The position numbers and the translations under genes were made by a program. Under the pieces are notes generated by a model. It did no database searches, was not told where the DNA came from, and saw only the letters and a list, made by a program, of their open reading frames with translations. A DNA stretch of 64,000 bases from Galbula dea (lineage: Eukaryota; Chordata; Aves; Piciformes; Galbulidae): assembly GCA_013399015.1 (NCBI GenBank), contig VWZX01009072.1, positions 186,001-250,000 of the forward strand, written 5' to 3'. Below, in pieces: positions 54,222 to 64,000 of the stretch. Within the stretch, counting starts at the first letter, position 1. The number at the start of each line of letters is the position of its first letter.

Positions 54222-54236
54222 AAAAAAAAAAAAAAC
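54222..54236. repeat. Poly(A) run
   Basis: An uninterrupted run of about fifteen A bases. No retroposed gene body is visible upstream, so there is no support for a processed pseudogene. Confidence 0.7.
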
Positions 54237-57140
54237 ACTGGAATTTCAGCCTGTGGTCATAGGGCCACTTAAATATTCCTAATGTGTTATTAATATACTT
54301 AGTAATTTCTCTTCTCTTGAGAACTTTTCCCTTCTATTGGGATTTCTTGCTGTGGCTGTTTGGCATGAAGAAAATGCCTTCAACAATATAGTAGTCTACA
54401 GTCAAGAAATATGATTTAATATCTGGTAAATTGTAGGTTTAGGTAAAATTGTGTATAAGGCCCTGGATTTAGGGGCAAGGCAAACACTTAGCAAAAACAA
54501 AATACAGAAACATTAAGAGGCAGATTCTTTGTTCCAACATGTTGTTATTACTGGCCTAGATAATCTCAGCATTGGTATTTCCCCTCAAGTATAAGAAAAA
54601 GTGCTTCTCTGGTTTTGGTATAATTCTGGATTCCACAATGTTAGTTCACAAAAGGAATTTGCTACAAAAGTCATGCTAAATGAGCTTTATTCTTGTGATA
54701 CTCTATTGCATTTTTTATGTGCCTGCAGTTTCTCATCGTGAAAAGCATGTGCATCTCATTTTATCTATAAACTGTTGTTGATTTAACTCCTTCATGATCT
54801 GAGATTAGATTCTGAAAACTAAATATTTAATAACTTCTGTAATATTTAAGTGTACTTGAAAAGTTGCATGTTATGGTTAGAATGTCTACATGCGATATCT
54901 GATAGAAGTGTAGCCCATTATTAAGTTCTGAAGATGAATGATGCTTTATGAAGTGTTTTCTGCTTGTCTTCTGTGTCTTCCATGGTGGGCAAGCTGTCAA
55001 TAAATAGGCTTCGAGGGCTGAATTAATTGAGAAGAAATTGGAGCTGAATATTGGAGATGCAGGAAAGAAGGCTGAAATTGTGGGTGATACAGTAGCTTTC
55101 TAGGAATGCAATAGAATCCCTGCATGTTTCATTTTCACTGTCTCTTGTTGCCTAGTAGAGATTGCCCTCTCCCCTCCTTCCTTATTGTGAGTGTTAGTTT
55201 TCCAGTTTTTCAGATAAAGTTGTTCTGATTTAGCCTGAGTTGGGCAGTGGGAGAGGAGAGGAACACCTTGAAGATAAATATTTTCTCTTTTGATTTGCCT
55301 GGTAGCCAGAGATCCACTGAAGGTGGCTGACCTCTGACATCTCTGAGGGAAACCCTGTCAGGTGCACTGGGGTCCAGATTCCACCCTGAAGTTTAAAAAA
55401 TGGGAGTGGAGAGGATGAGAAGGAGATTTTGGTTACAACCTGGTACCTAAACTGTTTTGCTCATGAAAACCAGAGTGGACATATGTGTGTGACAGCAGGT
55501 CAAGATGGTCTGGGAGTGCAGCTTTTCTTTTTTCAACAGGAATGAAGCATGTAAGAATGGCTTGGAAAGTGAGTAGCAACTTTTATAAGAGATCAGTGGA
55601 AAGAGAAGAGTTTAGAGAAAACTACAGATTCCTGACAGTTATTCTGAAATTATTGTGTTATTAAATCCAATAACGTGGGAATAAAAATTGAAGGCACTCA
55701 AAGGATAAACATATGAAACAGATTTTTCATGCAGTTACATCTGATAAGAAGGACTAGAGTGGATGCATTAGGAGAACCTTGTGCCTTATGCCCCTAATTC
55801 TCTGTGTGCATTCTTCTCAGAAGTCTGTTTAAAGGCTAGAATGAGTTTCTTTTAACGTTCAACCATTAAAATATTTAAGCAGGTACAGCCCTGATATAAT
55901 CTTAACTAAACATGGCTTTCAACTTTACTAATCCAGAACATGTAATCAGTTTTGTGTACAACTGTGATAACCATTGTGTTTAATTTTGTAAAGGCAGAAA
56001 AACTAATTCAATTAGAATAGGAACCTCTGAGAACAGTGCCTGAAGGGGAAATTAAATTCAATTCAACACAAGCAGTTACAAAATGAAGTACAAATAGAAC
56101 AGCAGTAATAATTTTAGTATGACTCAAGGCTTCATTAAAAAAATCTAGTAACCTTTATTCCATTCAGTGCCAGGGGGTTGTGGAGGCTGAATGAATATAG
56201 GGTCTTTTTAATGCATATTTTGGACATGGTTGAAATCTGATGTCTAATAGCAGTCAGTGGTGCTTGGCAGCTAATAAGCCAGTGCTGTACAGATGTATGA
56301 AACTCTAAGTGTACATTTCTGTTGTGTGAAATTGCAGGATGCAGGGATAGTTAAGTTCAACTTACTGTGGCTTTCTGTGGCTGTGAGTTCAATTTACAGG
56401 CATAGGAAGAGAAGGGAGATGGCATTGGTAATGGAAACATGCAACCTTTCAGATGAAGGTCAGGGATTCAAGTCTAAGGTGAAGTGATAGGGAATATTAG
56501 GTGGCACTGATAGCTTTTGAGTGGCCTAGGGATGTAAAGTTGGTGTTAAGTCTAAGTAGACAGAAACCCACATCACACAATCCTATCTGTATAACCAGGA
56601 CCTGGCTGGTGTTTCTGGTGGTTTTCTTTCTGATTTCCTCTCTGTAGCTGGACAAGGGCAAAAAATATCTGCTGTGAACATTTTCACAAGCTCAAAAAGT
56701 TTACCATGTGTTGAAGGACATGAAAAAATTACTGACTGTGAAAATGTCAGAGATGATACCAACCTACAGCCATTCCTTAGGCCTTTGATAGAGGGGAGAT
56801 GGAGACTCACGTGCAAACCGTGTCTTGGCTGGATTCCAGAGTGTGGCTCTGAAAACATTCTCCCACTTAGAAGATGAGTGCTGTATGTATTCTGTGTCCC
56901 TTCTAATGAAAACTAATGTTTCACACAAGTTGGACCAGTTCTAAATGAGGACTTCCATTTTCTGGTATCTCGTCTGCAGTAATCACACCATGATTTTGAA
57001 GGAGTCAGGACAAGGGACTTGTGTATCTCCTGTCTTTCTCTTACTGCAGTTGACTTGTTTTTCGCCATTCTCCAGGGTTTGGCCAGAGCTGTGAGTTATG
57101 CTGTCTGTTCTGTGCAAGGGAGGCACTGGTTTGTGCCTGG

Positions 57141-57570
57141 CATAGAATGATAGAATCATTTAGGTTGGAAAGGACCTTTAAGATCAAGTCCAACCATTGA
57201 CCTAGCACAGCCAAGTCTACCTCTAAACCATGCCCGTAAGCACCACAACTACACATCTTTTAAATCCCTCCAGTGACTTGACCACTTCCCTGGGCAGCCT
57301 GTTCCAGGGCTTGACAACTGTTTTGGTGAAGAAATTTTTCCTAATATCAAACCTAAACCTCCCCTGGCACAACTTGAATCTGTTTCCTCTTGTCTTATTG
57401 ATTGTTATGTGGGAGAAGAGAGCAACCCCCACCATGCTGCAACTTTCAGGTAGTTGTAAAGAGTGATAAGGTCTCCCCAAACCTCCTTTTCTTCAGTTCC
57501 CTCAACTGCTCCTCATAAGACATGTTCTAGACCTTCCACCAGCTGCATTGCCTTCCTTTGGGCACATGGA
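57141..57570 (-). mobile_element. CR1 LINE 3' fragment (antisense), best preserved copy
   Basis: This is the longest CR1 piece in the window, in antisense orientation. It begins with reverse-complement terminal octamers CATAGAAT (57141-57148) and GATAGAAT (57149-57156), followed by 'ttaggttggaaaggaccttt' and 'aagatcaagtccaacc'. Further right it carries 'gggcagcctgttccagggct' (57292-57311) and 'gaagaaatttttcctaatat', which are standard for the CR1 3' region. On the minus strand it retains part of the ORF2 reading frame (see 57223-57480). The 5' end, near 57570, is a truncation and is approximate. The fragment lies in CPQ intron 4, antisense to the gene. Confidence 0.93.
57223..57480 (-). pseudogene. 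CR1 ORF2 C-terminal remnant
   Basis: An 85-codon open frame on the minus strand corresponds to the carboxyl end of the CR1 ORF2 protein (endonuclease/reverse transcriptase polyprotein), downstream of the polymerase domain. The signature is 'RFRFDIRKNFFTK' followed by 'WNRLPREVV', a conserved tail found across CR1 elements. The upstream part of ORF2, including the reverse transcriptase, is absent because the insert is 5'-truncated. The fragment cannot be active on its own. The first residues of the open frame are probably not a true start. Confidence 0.8.
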
Positions 57571-58675
57571 CCCTTCTTTGGATTCAGATGCAAATGTATT
57601 AAAAGATGGCAACTGGCAGTAGCCATATAATGCCCAGATGGCTTGTGTACTTGAAGTGTTGTCCAGCATTTGTGGTATGCCAAATTTCTTGAAGTGTGTA
57701 TTGTCACTGTGTTTTCCTTCATTGCTATAACTGTACTTTAGATTATGTTTATTATTTATCTATTTGTATTACAGAAATTGTTTGTTTTTAAAATCAGCCT
57801 CTTCTCCATTTGGTGAAAACTTGTGTTAAGCACACTTTGAATTTCACAATAGTATATAAACAAAGAAATTAAAGACAGGTAAACATGAAGGGTGAGCTGT
57901 TACTTTGTATCAAAACTGCTTTTGAGATATGCTGATGGGAATTTAGTAGGGAAATCTATCAGTGTTACTTGGAAGTATTTAGCTGGGTCTCTGAAAATGA
58001 TTTCTGTGGAGCTGTGGACAGGTTCTAGAAACTGCTGACTGAATTTTTGTGTAAGGGGATACAACTCCAGTAATTTCAACATAAAATGGGGCTTTTGAGT
58101 TTCCACTTCTTAGTATTTTCCATGCATGCTGTCCTAAATATAGGAATAACTGTCAATCTTCACTGTATCTTTGCATAATAAACTGTTGTTTAGTCCTATT
58201 CTATTGGTAGATCAATACAATATAATTAACTAATTTGAATTTAGAAATGAGAAATGAATGATTTCCTAAGGCCACATTTAAGCCTCAGTAGAGGTGTTGT
58301 CTTAATTTTCAGAAACAGAAAGAAACCAAAGGGACTGCAATTGTTGAAAGAATACTTGTAATCTGAAAATTATGTCGAGGCATTGAAGACATCTCATACA
58401 GTATGTAAAGGAATTCATTTAGGGTCAGTGTAAGATAAAGACTTTTCATGCTGCAAGCCAAGTAATGTCCTATTTCTGTGGCTTCTTGCATCAGTTCATA
58501 AAACTATTAGACAAAAGTTGCAAATCATTCCATAAAGTGGATTTCATACCAACTTTAGTTTTTACTGTGATTTTGACTGCCTTAAGTAGAAAAGAGGTCT
58601 TTTGTCTTGTGCCAGTTAAATACTATATTGAAGATGATAGTTGTTTATAGGGCTAAAAGACAATGTGAATTATTC

Positions 58676-58870
58676 ATTCTGGACTCAGTGTCATAATTGC
58701 AAGAGGAGACCTCTGGAGATTGTGTCCAACCCAGGTGAACTGGAGCAAATTATGTAGGGCTTGGGTTTTGAGTGTCTCCAAAGAAGGAAACTCTACAGCA
58801 TCTACGTAGCAGTTCCAGTGTTCTCCAACCCTTGTAGTAAAGAAGGACAGAGTGAAAAATGTATCAATAC
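58676..58870 (-). mobile_element. Old, degraded CR1 fragment (antisense)
   Basis: Similarity to the antisense CR1 3' region is visible in order: 'ggagattgtgtccaaccca' (58716-58734), 'aggtgaactggagcaaatta' (58734-58753), 'gggttttgagtgtctccaaa' (58763-58782), 'gaaggaaactctacagcatc' (58783-58802) and 'gttccagtgttctccaaccc' (58811-58830). It carries many substitutions and small gaps, and the terminal octamers are unclear. It is more eroded than the copy 1.1 kb to its left, so it is probably a separate, older insertion. Confidence 0.7.
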
Positions 58871-61361
58871 AAAGACTGTAGATTATAAAATAATCCCTTT
58901 CATCATACACAAATCTACCACATGTGTAAGGGAAGTCTTTCTATGTTAAGTATAGAAAAAGGATTGTTTCTCTTGGCACATCACATGCTGGTTCAGCTTT
59001 CATACAGGGGTATTGCAGAGATTCTTTGGTGATCTCTGAACTAGAAAAATAACAGCTCCATCATCATCTTTATGCAAGAGTAAGTGATATTTGAGTGATA
59101 CTTGTTTTTGTTTGGAGGCAGTTACGGGGTTTTTTTTCTCTGGAAGTGTCTAGAGCTAGTCTGAAATATAAATTAAAATCCTTCTTTTCAAAATGTGTTA
59201 TGAAGAGTGGTATTATTTCTGAAATGCTACAGCTCAGGAAATAGGCAATAAAATATTCTAGCGAACTTAAACATGGAAACGCTGAGTCTTACAGTGCAGT
59301 GTTTAATATGAAACTGGTAGTTGCTTAAATACTTGGTTATCTTTGGAATGCTCATAGTTTTTAAGTCTCATTGCCATTGCTACAATTCCCTTATCAGTAA
59401 TAATTTATTTTCAGACTAATTTTCTCCTTCACTGTCCTATATGCCATAAATTTCAGCAGCCCATGCTATTTAACTACTTAGTGGCTTTGAGATTCACTTT
59501 GCATGAGGAGGTTTGATTGCAATACTTTCCAAGAACACTATTTTCAATCGCTTTCACAAAGCAGAGATTCAGCTTTCAAGATTTTACTGTATATTGTGGC
59601 ACAGAGGCTCTTTGAAGGTTAATCAGCTTTTTTGCAATAATAGGGTTGGATTCTTGTGTGACTAAGTTAACTTCTGTTTCATGTGCCGATCTATCATTTA
59701 ATCAGAAGCCTAGAAGTTAAGACTTACTGCACTGCATATTAAGTAGAAAAGACAGTGTTTTGTTTTAATCATTTTTCTTTCTTTATGAATTCCACTGTGT
59801 CTTTAGGGCTGTAAATTACTTGAGACAGCTAGACTGATTATTTAAGAACCATTCCTAATGTGCGTGAAATCTAATAAAAGGAGCTGTACAGTGAAGTCAT
59901 TATTTGGACACCAAAGCTAAAAACTAATTTGAAGAAATATTCTTATATACACAAAATAAAATCCACTAAATATGGTAATGCTCCTGATTTACATTTAGGG
60001 CATGATTTAATCCAGTTGCAGTTTAACTGGAGGCATGCAGTGTTTTCTTAAAGGCAAGTGCAGAAACAAATCTTTTTTTTTCCACCTAATTGTAGCCCAA
60101 AACAAATATCTGTGAAATGACTTTCAGGAAGAGTTTTTACCAAGTATGCATTTTTTACAACTAAATCTTTCTGATACAGCTCTGTCCTTGAATTTAGCTG
60201 TTGAAGTTAAGAGGTACATGAATAGAGTAGACTTGTGTTTAAACATAACTAGACAAAGTATTTTTTTTCTGGTAGTAATGAAGGCATAAATTTAAATACA
60301 GGAGAGCTTATATTCGAATTTATGTATGTATTATTTGTATACATCTAATCTTGCGTGTGAGTCTTGTTTCTTACCCCATGCCATATAGTGCTATGTTGAT
60401 GATGGGCACTCAACTTCCTCAGTTTTGTCTTCCTCAAATGTTAAGAAGCTGAGCTTGAAATAATGGTAGTGTAGATACAAAACACAGTGACTCTTCAAGA
60501 ACCGCTTAAATTGTTATCTTTATTATGCAGTGCTTGAGAAGTTTCTTTTGACTCCTTATCGTGCTGTTGGAAGAGCTGGGTTGCATTCCAGAAGGGAAGA
60601 TGATGTGTGAAGCATTTGCTGCAGTCTGTGTGCTCCTACAGCACATAGGATGGAAGTTCTGATTATTTAGATTTCGGGAGGCCTTTAATGGCAATGCCAA
60701 GAGACTGATTTACAGAATCTTGCTGCATGATACAAATAAACAACAATTGTAAGTATTTTGAAACTTGAGGAATGTTGGTTTGTGTATAGGAATATGATCC
60801 TGCCTGGGCACAAAGTAACAAGTAGGAAGTCTTAACTTTTAATTTGTCATTTGTTTTGCTCTGTGAGTTAGAGAGAAAGGTTTGAGGTGAAGTAGGGAAG
60901 AGCCTGGGTCCAGGCAAAAAACCCCTAATTACACACCAACATTTTACTGCATTATGATGATAGAACATTTTCCTGAAAAAGGGGAAAGAGAATACAGCTT
61001 GCCAACTAAGAATTGCATTAAAAGAGGAAGGTTGCTGTAGATACTAGTGCCAGCTTTGATGTGTGGTGAGCAGTAGAAAAGCATATTGCTTAGTGTTGCC
61101 TTTTTCCAGAACTTATTTGCAAGCGCTATTGCAGATGATGCTAGTACATCCTAAAACTGCCATGCCAGATTTACCACTCTCAATTTGTAAATCTGTGTAT
61201 TTGAAGACTTTATTTAATCACAGTTTTGTGAAGGCAAGTTAAGCATATGGGCTTAAATTTAATCCTGCCAGCTGTTTTATTTGCCCACTAGTTAGGTACA
61301 TGATATGCTGCCTTTCTCTTTTCCCTTGTTTTCATGCTGTTAACACAGTGAAATGAAGAAA

Positions 61362-61411
61362 ATCTTTAGATCATTATAAACTGAAGATCTTTAGATCATT
61401 ATAAAGTGAAG
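61362..61411 (+). repeat. Tandem duplication, 2 x 25 bp
   Basis: Two adjacent 25-base units, 61362-61386 and 61387-61411, each beginning ATCTTTAGATCATTATAAA, differ at a single base (ACTGAAG against AGTGAAG near the end). This is a recent local duplication in intron 4 with no coding role. Confidence 0.9.
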
Positions 61412-63906
61412 CCATCTGGCAGTTCATAGTTGTCATGTTATCCAAATGGGTATGTTACTGAAAATGTAATCTCTATACTTAGGAGCGCAGGCCTGAATTT
61501 GGTGCTGGCTTCGTCTGTCTGAGAAACTGGGATTAAGACTTTTTCAGCTATGGTTTAGTTAGCATCAGAAATTTTGTTTAGTACTGGGGAAAAGAGGAAA
61601 TTGTCAACTGAGAGAGTATTTGTGTGAGTAAATGGTAATAAGTATCTGAGAAGGAGATAATTTATAGGCATTTTTTTAAATTGGATTGAATAGGGGATCC
61701 TAATTCTTATGACCTTGGTCTGCGTACCAATCCTTGGCACTGTGAAAACATTGCTGTTAACTTCAGGCAGGGCAGTTACTTAGAAGAGAACGAGCTGAAA
61801 AGTGAAATCACTAAACAGAATTAACTAAACAAAACAAAACTAAACAAAAAACCCAAGGAGTACTGCAGTGAGTACGTCATTCTGCTCTCATTTCAGAAAA
61901 GTTTCTACCTCCAAAGCTACATTAGCTGTTTTCAAGCTATTGTGGCAGAGGACTGCTGCAGATTATGTACTTCTGCTGCAGGTCAGCATCCTTGGAAAAC
62001 ATGCTGTTTGCAATCTTTCACACTGGGCCTGGGAGGATCATAATGTTAGATTGCAGGAATACCTCCTGAGTAAATCTGAGACTTTTACAGAGGGACCTGC
62101 TGTCCAAATATAAGTGCTTTTGAAGGAAGGGAGGTTTTGGAATAAAGACTGTAGTATGTCTGTCTACTACCAAGAAAATCAGTCTATGCTGGAAAGCAAG
62201 GACGTGTTACATCTGGATAAGCAGCAAAGAGAATTGAAACTTCTGAGAAGGAAAGAGTAAGCTGCCCTTCAGATTTTGCTCACAAGCTTTTCCAGCTTCT
62301 AAGGCACGAGATGGCTGGTTTTTATAATACATACACTTATAAACATTTTATAATGTGCTTTCTAAATGTAAAGGGTTTTGGTGAATTCTGGTTGGATATA
62401 TGGCAATACAATGGATATGACTAGTAATTTATCACAGCCCTTGTTGAATATAAAGGGGCCTTTTAGTTCTATTAACTGCATTCGTATTTGGTTGGATGAG
62501 AAAACACAGTTGTTTGAGCTTTTTGTCTTGCCATGATCTGTTTGTCTGTTACTTTTAACAACCAGTGAAAACACACTTAAGATTTCTCTCATGTGAAGGG
62601 GAAAATACAGATCTTTGTGCTTGGGCCTCAAGTTAGTTCCTTGCAATGTTAGCTGCATGCTTGGCAGTGTAGGGTCTCGCCTTCCAGGGGTTATAAAAGG
62701 AAAAATTCATGTTCTCACTTGTAGTGCTAGAGTAGTTGTCCTGTGATGAATGAAAGCTGAGATCATGTTCCAGGGGATCCTTCTCCCCTACGGAGAAGAA
62801 GGTGGCAGGAGGAATGGGTGTTTTTCACCTTTTTGTAGAATCCACAGCTCTGAGACCTGATTGTCTGCAGCCAGCTAGATAGTGGGAAGCATCCCTTCAT
62901 GCGTGGCCAGTTTTGGGCAGGACACAGTTGAATGCTCTGGGATGTCCTTCAGTTTTTCCTCAGTGCTAAGCTGTCAGAGGTTAGACACGCTCTGTCCCCA
63001 GTACACTCTTTACTGGGACCAGTTCTTCAAAGATTCCTGCGGCACTGCAGCAGTTCCCTGTTCTTGTTTTTGTCCTGTTGCTTCATTTTATTGCACTATC
63101 TGTTTGGTCCCTCCTTCACCTCTCCATTGCAATCATAGATTCATCAGCTCTTCAGGTTCAGGTCCAGTTAGGAAACTGTCTCACTTCTGGTATTAGTCTG
63201 ATGCTGTCTGTTGACCTTTGAAGAGTTCAGATTTGAAAGTGTTTCTGGAGATGTATATGCTACTAAGCTGTGCTGCAGCTACAAAACTTATTTTGCAGAA
63301 AACCCATCTGGGACTTGCTGCCATGTCATTTTTAGTTTAAAATATCTTTATGACTAATGGAACCATAAAATACCTTGCCATTGTTGCAGCATACAGGGGA
63401 TCTAGTAATAAATTAGAGGTCCTCTGTGACAAGTACCGTAGATCTATAGTAAAATAGCAACTTCTGTCTGGAAACACTTCAGTCGAAGTTCATATTTCTA
63501 CCGTATGGACCCTAAAATAGAATTAATCAAATTTTGTGCCTAAGGGCTTAAAGAGCTGAAAGGTGAAAGAAATTGTCACTATTCTGCAAGGTAGTTGTCC
63601 TGTATCTCTTAAAAGTATGCACTCTGTTAATCTATAAGACAAAACATTTCATTTAAACATTTCTTTCAGCAGATGTAGTTTGATTTAGGCAGTGGTTTGA
63701 AGCAGTAGGATGCATTTGGTTATCCTAGATTTACATTCAGTGACTAGAGAACAATGTTTTAGTTTTAGTTGAAATGTTTCCTTCCTCCTGTTCTAAACTA
63801 AAAAGCCAAATTAATGAAAAAAATGTTTGAAATGTTAAAATGCTGAACTGACTTTTCTGATTTACTGTTTTCTTGTACATATATTTTCTCACAATTGCTT
63901 TTCCAG

Positions 63907-64000
63907 ATTGTATTGGTCAGTGGACATCTGGATAGCTGGGACGTTGGGCAGGGAGCTATGGATGATGGTGGTGGAGCATTTATATCATGGGAAGCATTGT
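63907..64000 (+). CDS. CPQ: Carboxypeptidase Q, coding exon 4 (gene exon 5), partial
   Basis: The exon starts after 'attgcttttccag' at 63906 in phase 0 and is cut by the window edge. It encodes residues 282-312 and one base of codon 313. This is the start of the zinc peptidase core: 'SGHLDSWDVGQGAMDDGGGAF' is the M28 metal site. By family alignment His288 (in HLD) binds one zinc, Asp300 (in MDDGGG) bridges the two zincs, and Asp290 is the supporting acidic residue. These would match human His290 and Asp302, since this protein runs two residues shorter at the N-terminus. The remaining ligands, the catalytic Glu and the C-terminal part lie beyond the window. Confidence 0.96.
   Translation, partial: MVLVSGHLDSWDVGQGAMDDGGGAFISWEAL

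Larger units (their letters stand above)
37435..63906 (+). other. CPQ: CPQ intron 4
   Basis: A 26,472-bp intron bounded by GTGAGT and 'attgcttttccag'. It contains an 11-bp inverted repeat at 38.15 kb, CR1 fragments at about 57141-57570 and 58676-58870, a 25-bp tandem duplication at 61.37 kb, and A-rich or T-rich low-complexity patches (for example 37485-37510, 44383-44420, 54222-54236, 61820-61855). Roughly 38.5 to 57 kb is otherwise plain AT-rich sequence in which I see no gene, RNA gene or recognisable element. Open frames of 60-119 codons occur on both strands, overlap each other and lack homology or splice context. Confidence 0.9.

Noticed and set aside
1..64000. Search for a novel system such as a gene cluster, CRISPR array or operon
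   Set aside because: The window is one large, intron-rich vertebrate gene with ordinary retroelement remnants. No regularly spaced repeats, gene clusters or unexplained long coding regions were seen.

Overview
The window is vertebrate nuclear DNA, almost certainly from a bird. Coding sequence is sparse and cut into short exons with GT/AG boundaries, the intervening DNA is AT-rich, and the repeats are bird-type: CR1 LINE 3' ends with ATTCTRTG-like terminal octamers, and LTRs that resemble avian endogenous retroviruses. There are no operons, CRISPR arrays or other prokaryotic features.

One protein-coding gene is supported, on the + strand: CPQ (carboxypeptidase Q, also called plasma glutamate carboxypeptidase, PGCP), a secreted/lysosomal M28-family metallodipeptidase. 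Four exons are visible: exon 2 (9265-9721, start codon at 9295), exon 3 (18488-18695), exon 4 (37227-37434), and the first 94 bases of exon 5 (63907-64000, cut by the window edge). Joined in order they keep one open frame of about 312 residues, out of roughly 470 expected for the family. The encoded parts are the signal peptide, the propeptide, the N-terminal part of the enzyme with the inserted PA-like region, and the start of the zinc peptidase core. A non-coding exon 1 and promoter must lie upstream, probably before position 1; I see no CpG-dense promoter-like block in the first 9 kb.

Layout: 1-9264 is presumed intron 1 (a CR1 fragment at the left edge and a second near 6 kb); 9722-18487 is intron 2 (simple repeats only); 18696-37226 is intron 3 (a well-defined solo LTR at 19471-19946, a second more diverged LTR near 22.0-22.4 kb, a TTA-rich microsatellite near 34 kb and a small CR1 piece near 35.5 kb); 37435-63906 is intron 4 (two CR1 copies at 57.1-57.6 and 58.7 kb, a tandem 25-bp duplication at 61.4 kb and several hairpins).

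I found no evidence for a new biological system. Open reading frames outside the exons and the CR1 remnant are short, overlap on both strands and look like chance. The points most worth checking are the solo LTR, the second LTR candidate, the unbroken CR1 ORF2 tail, three perfect or near-perfect hairpins/palindromes in the introns, and an apparent extra glycosylation site in CPQ.
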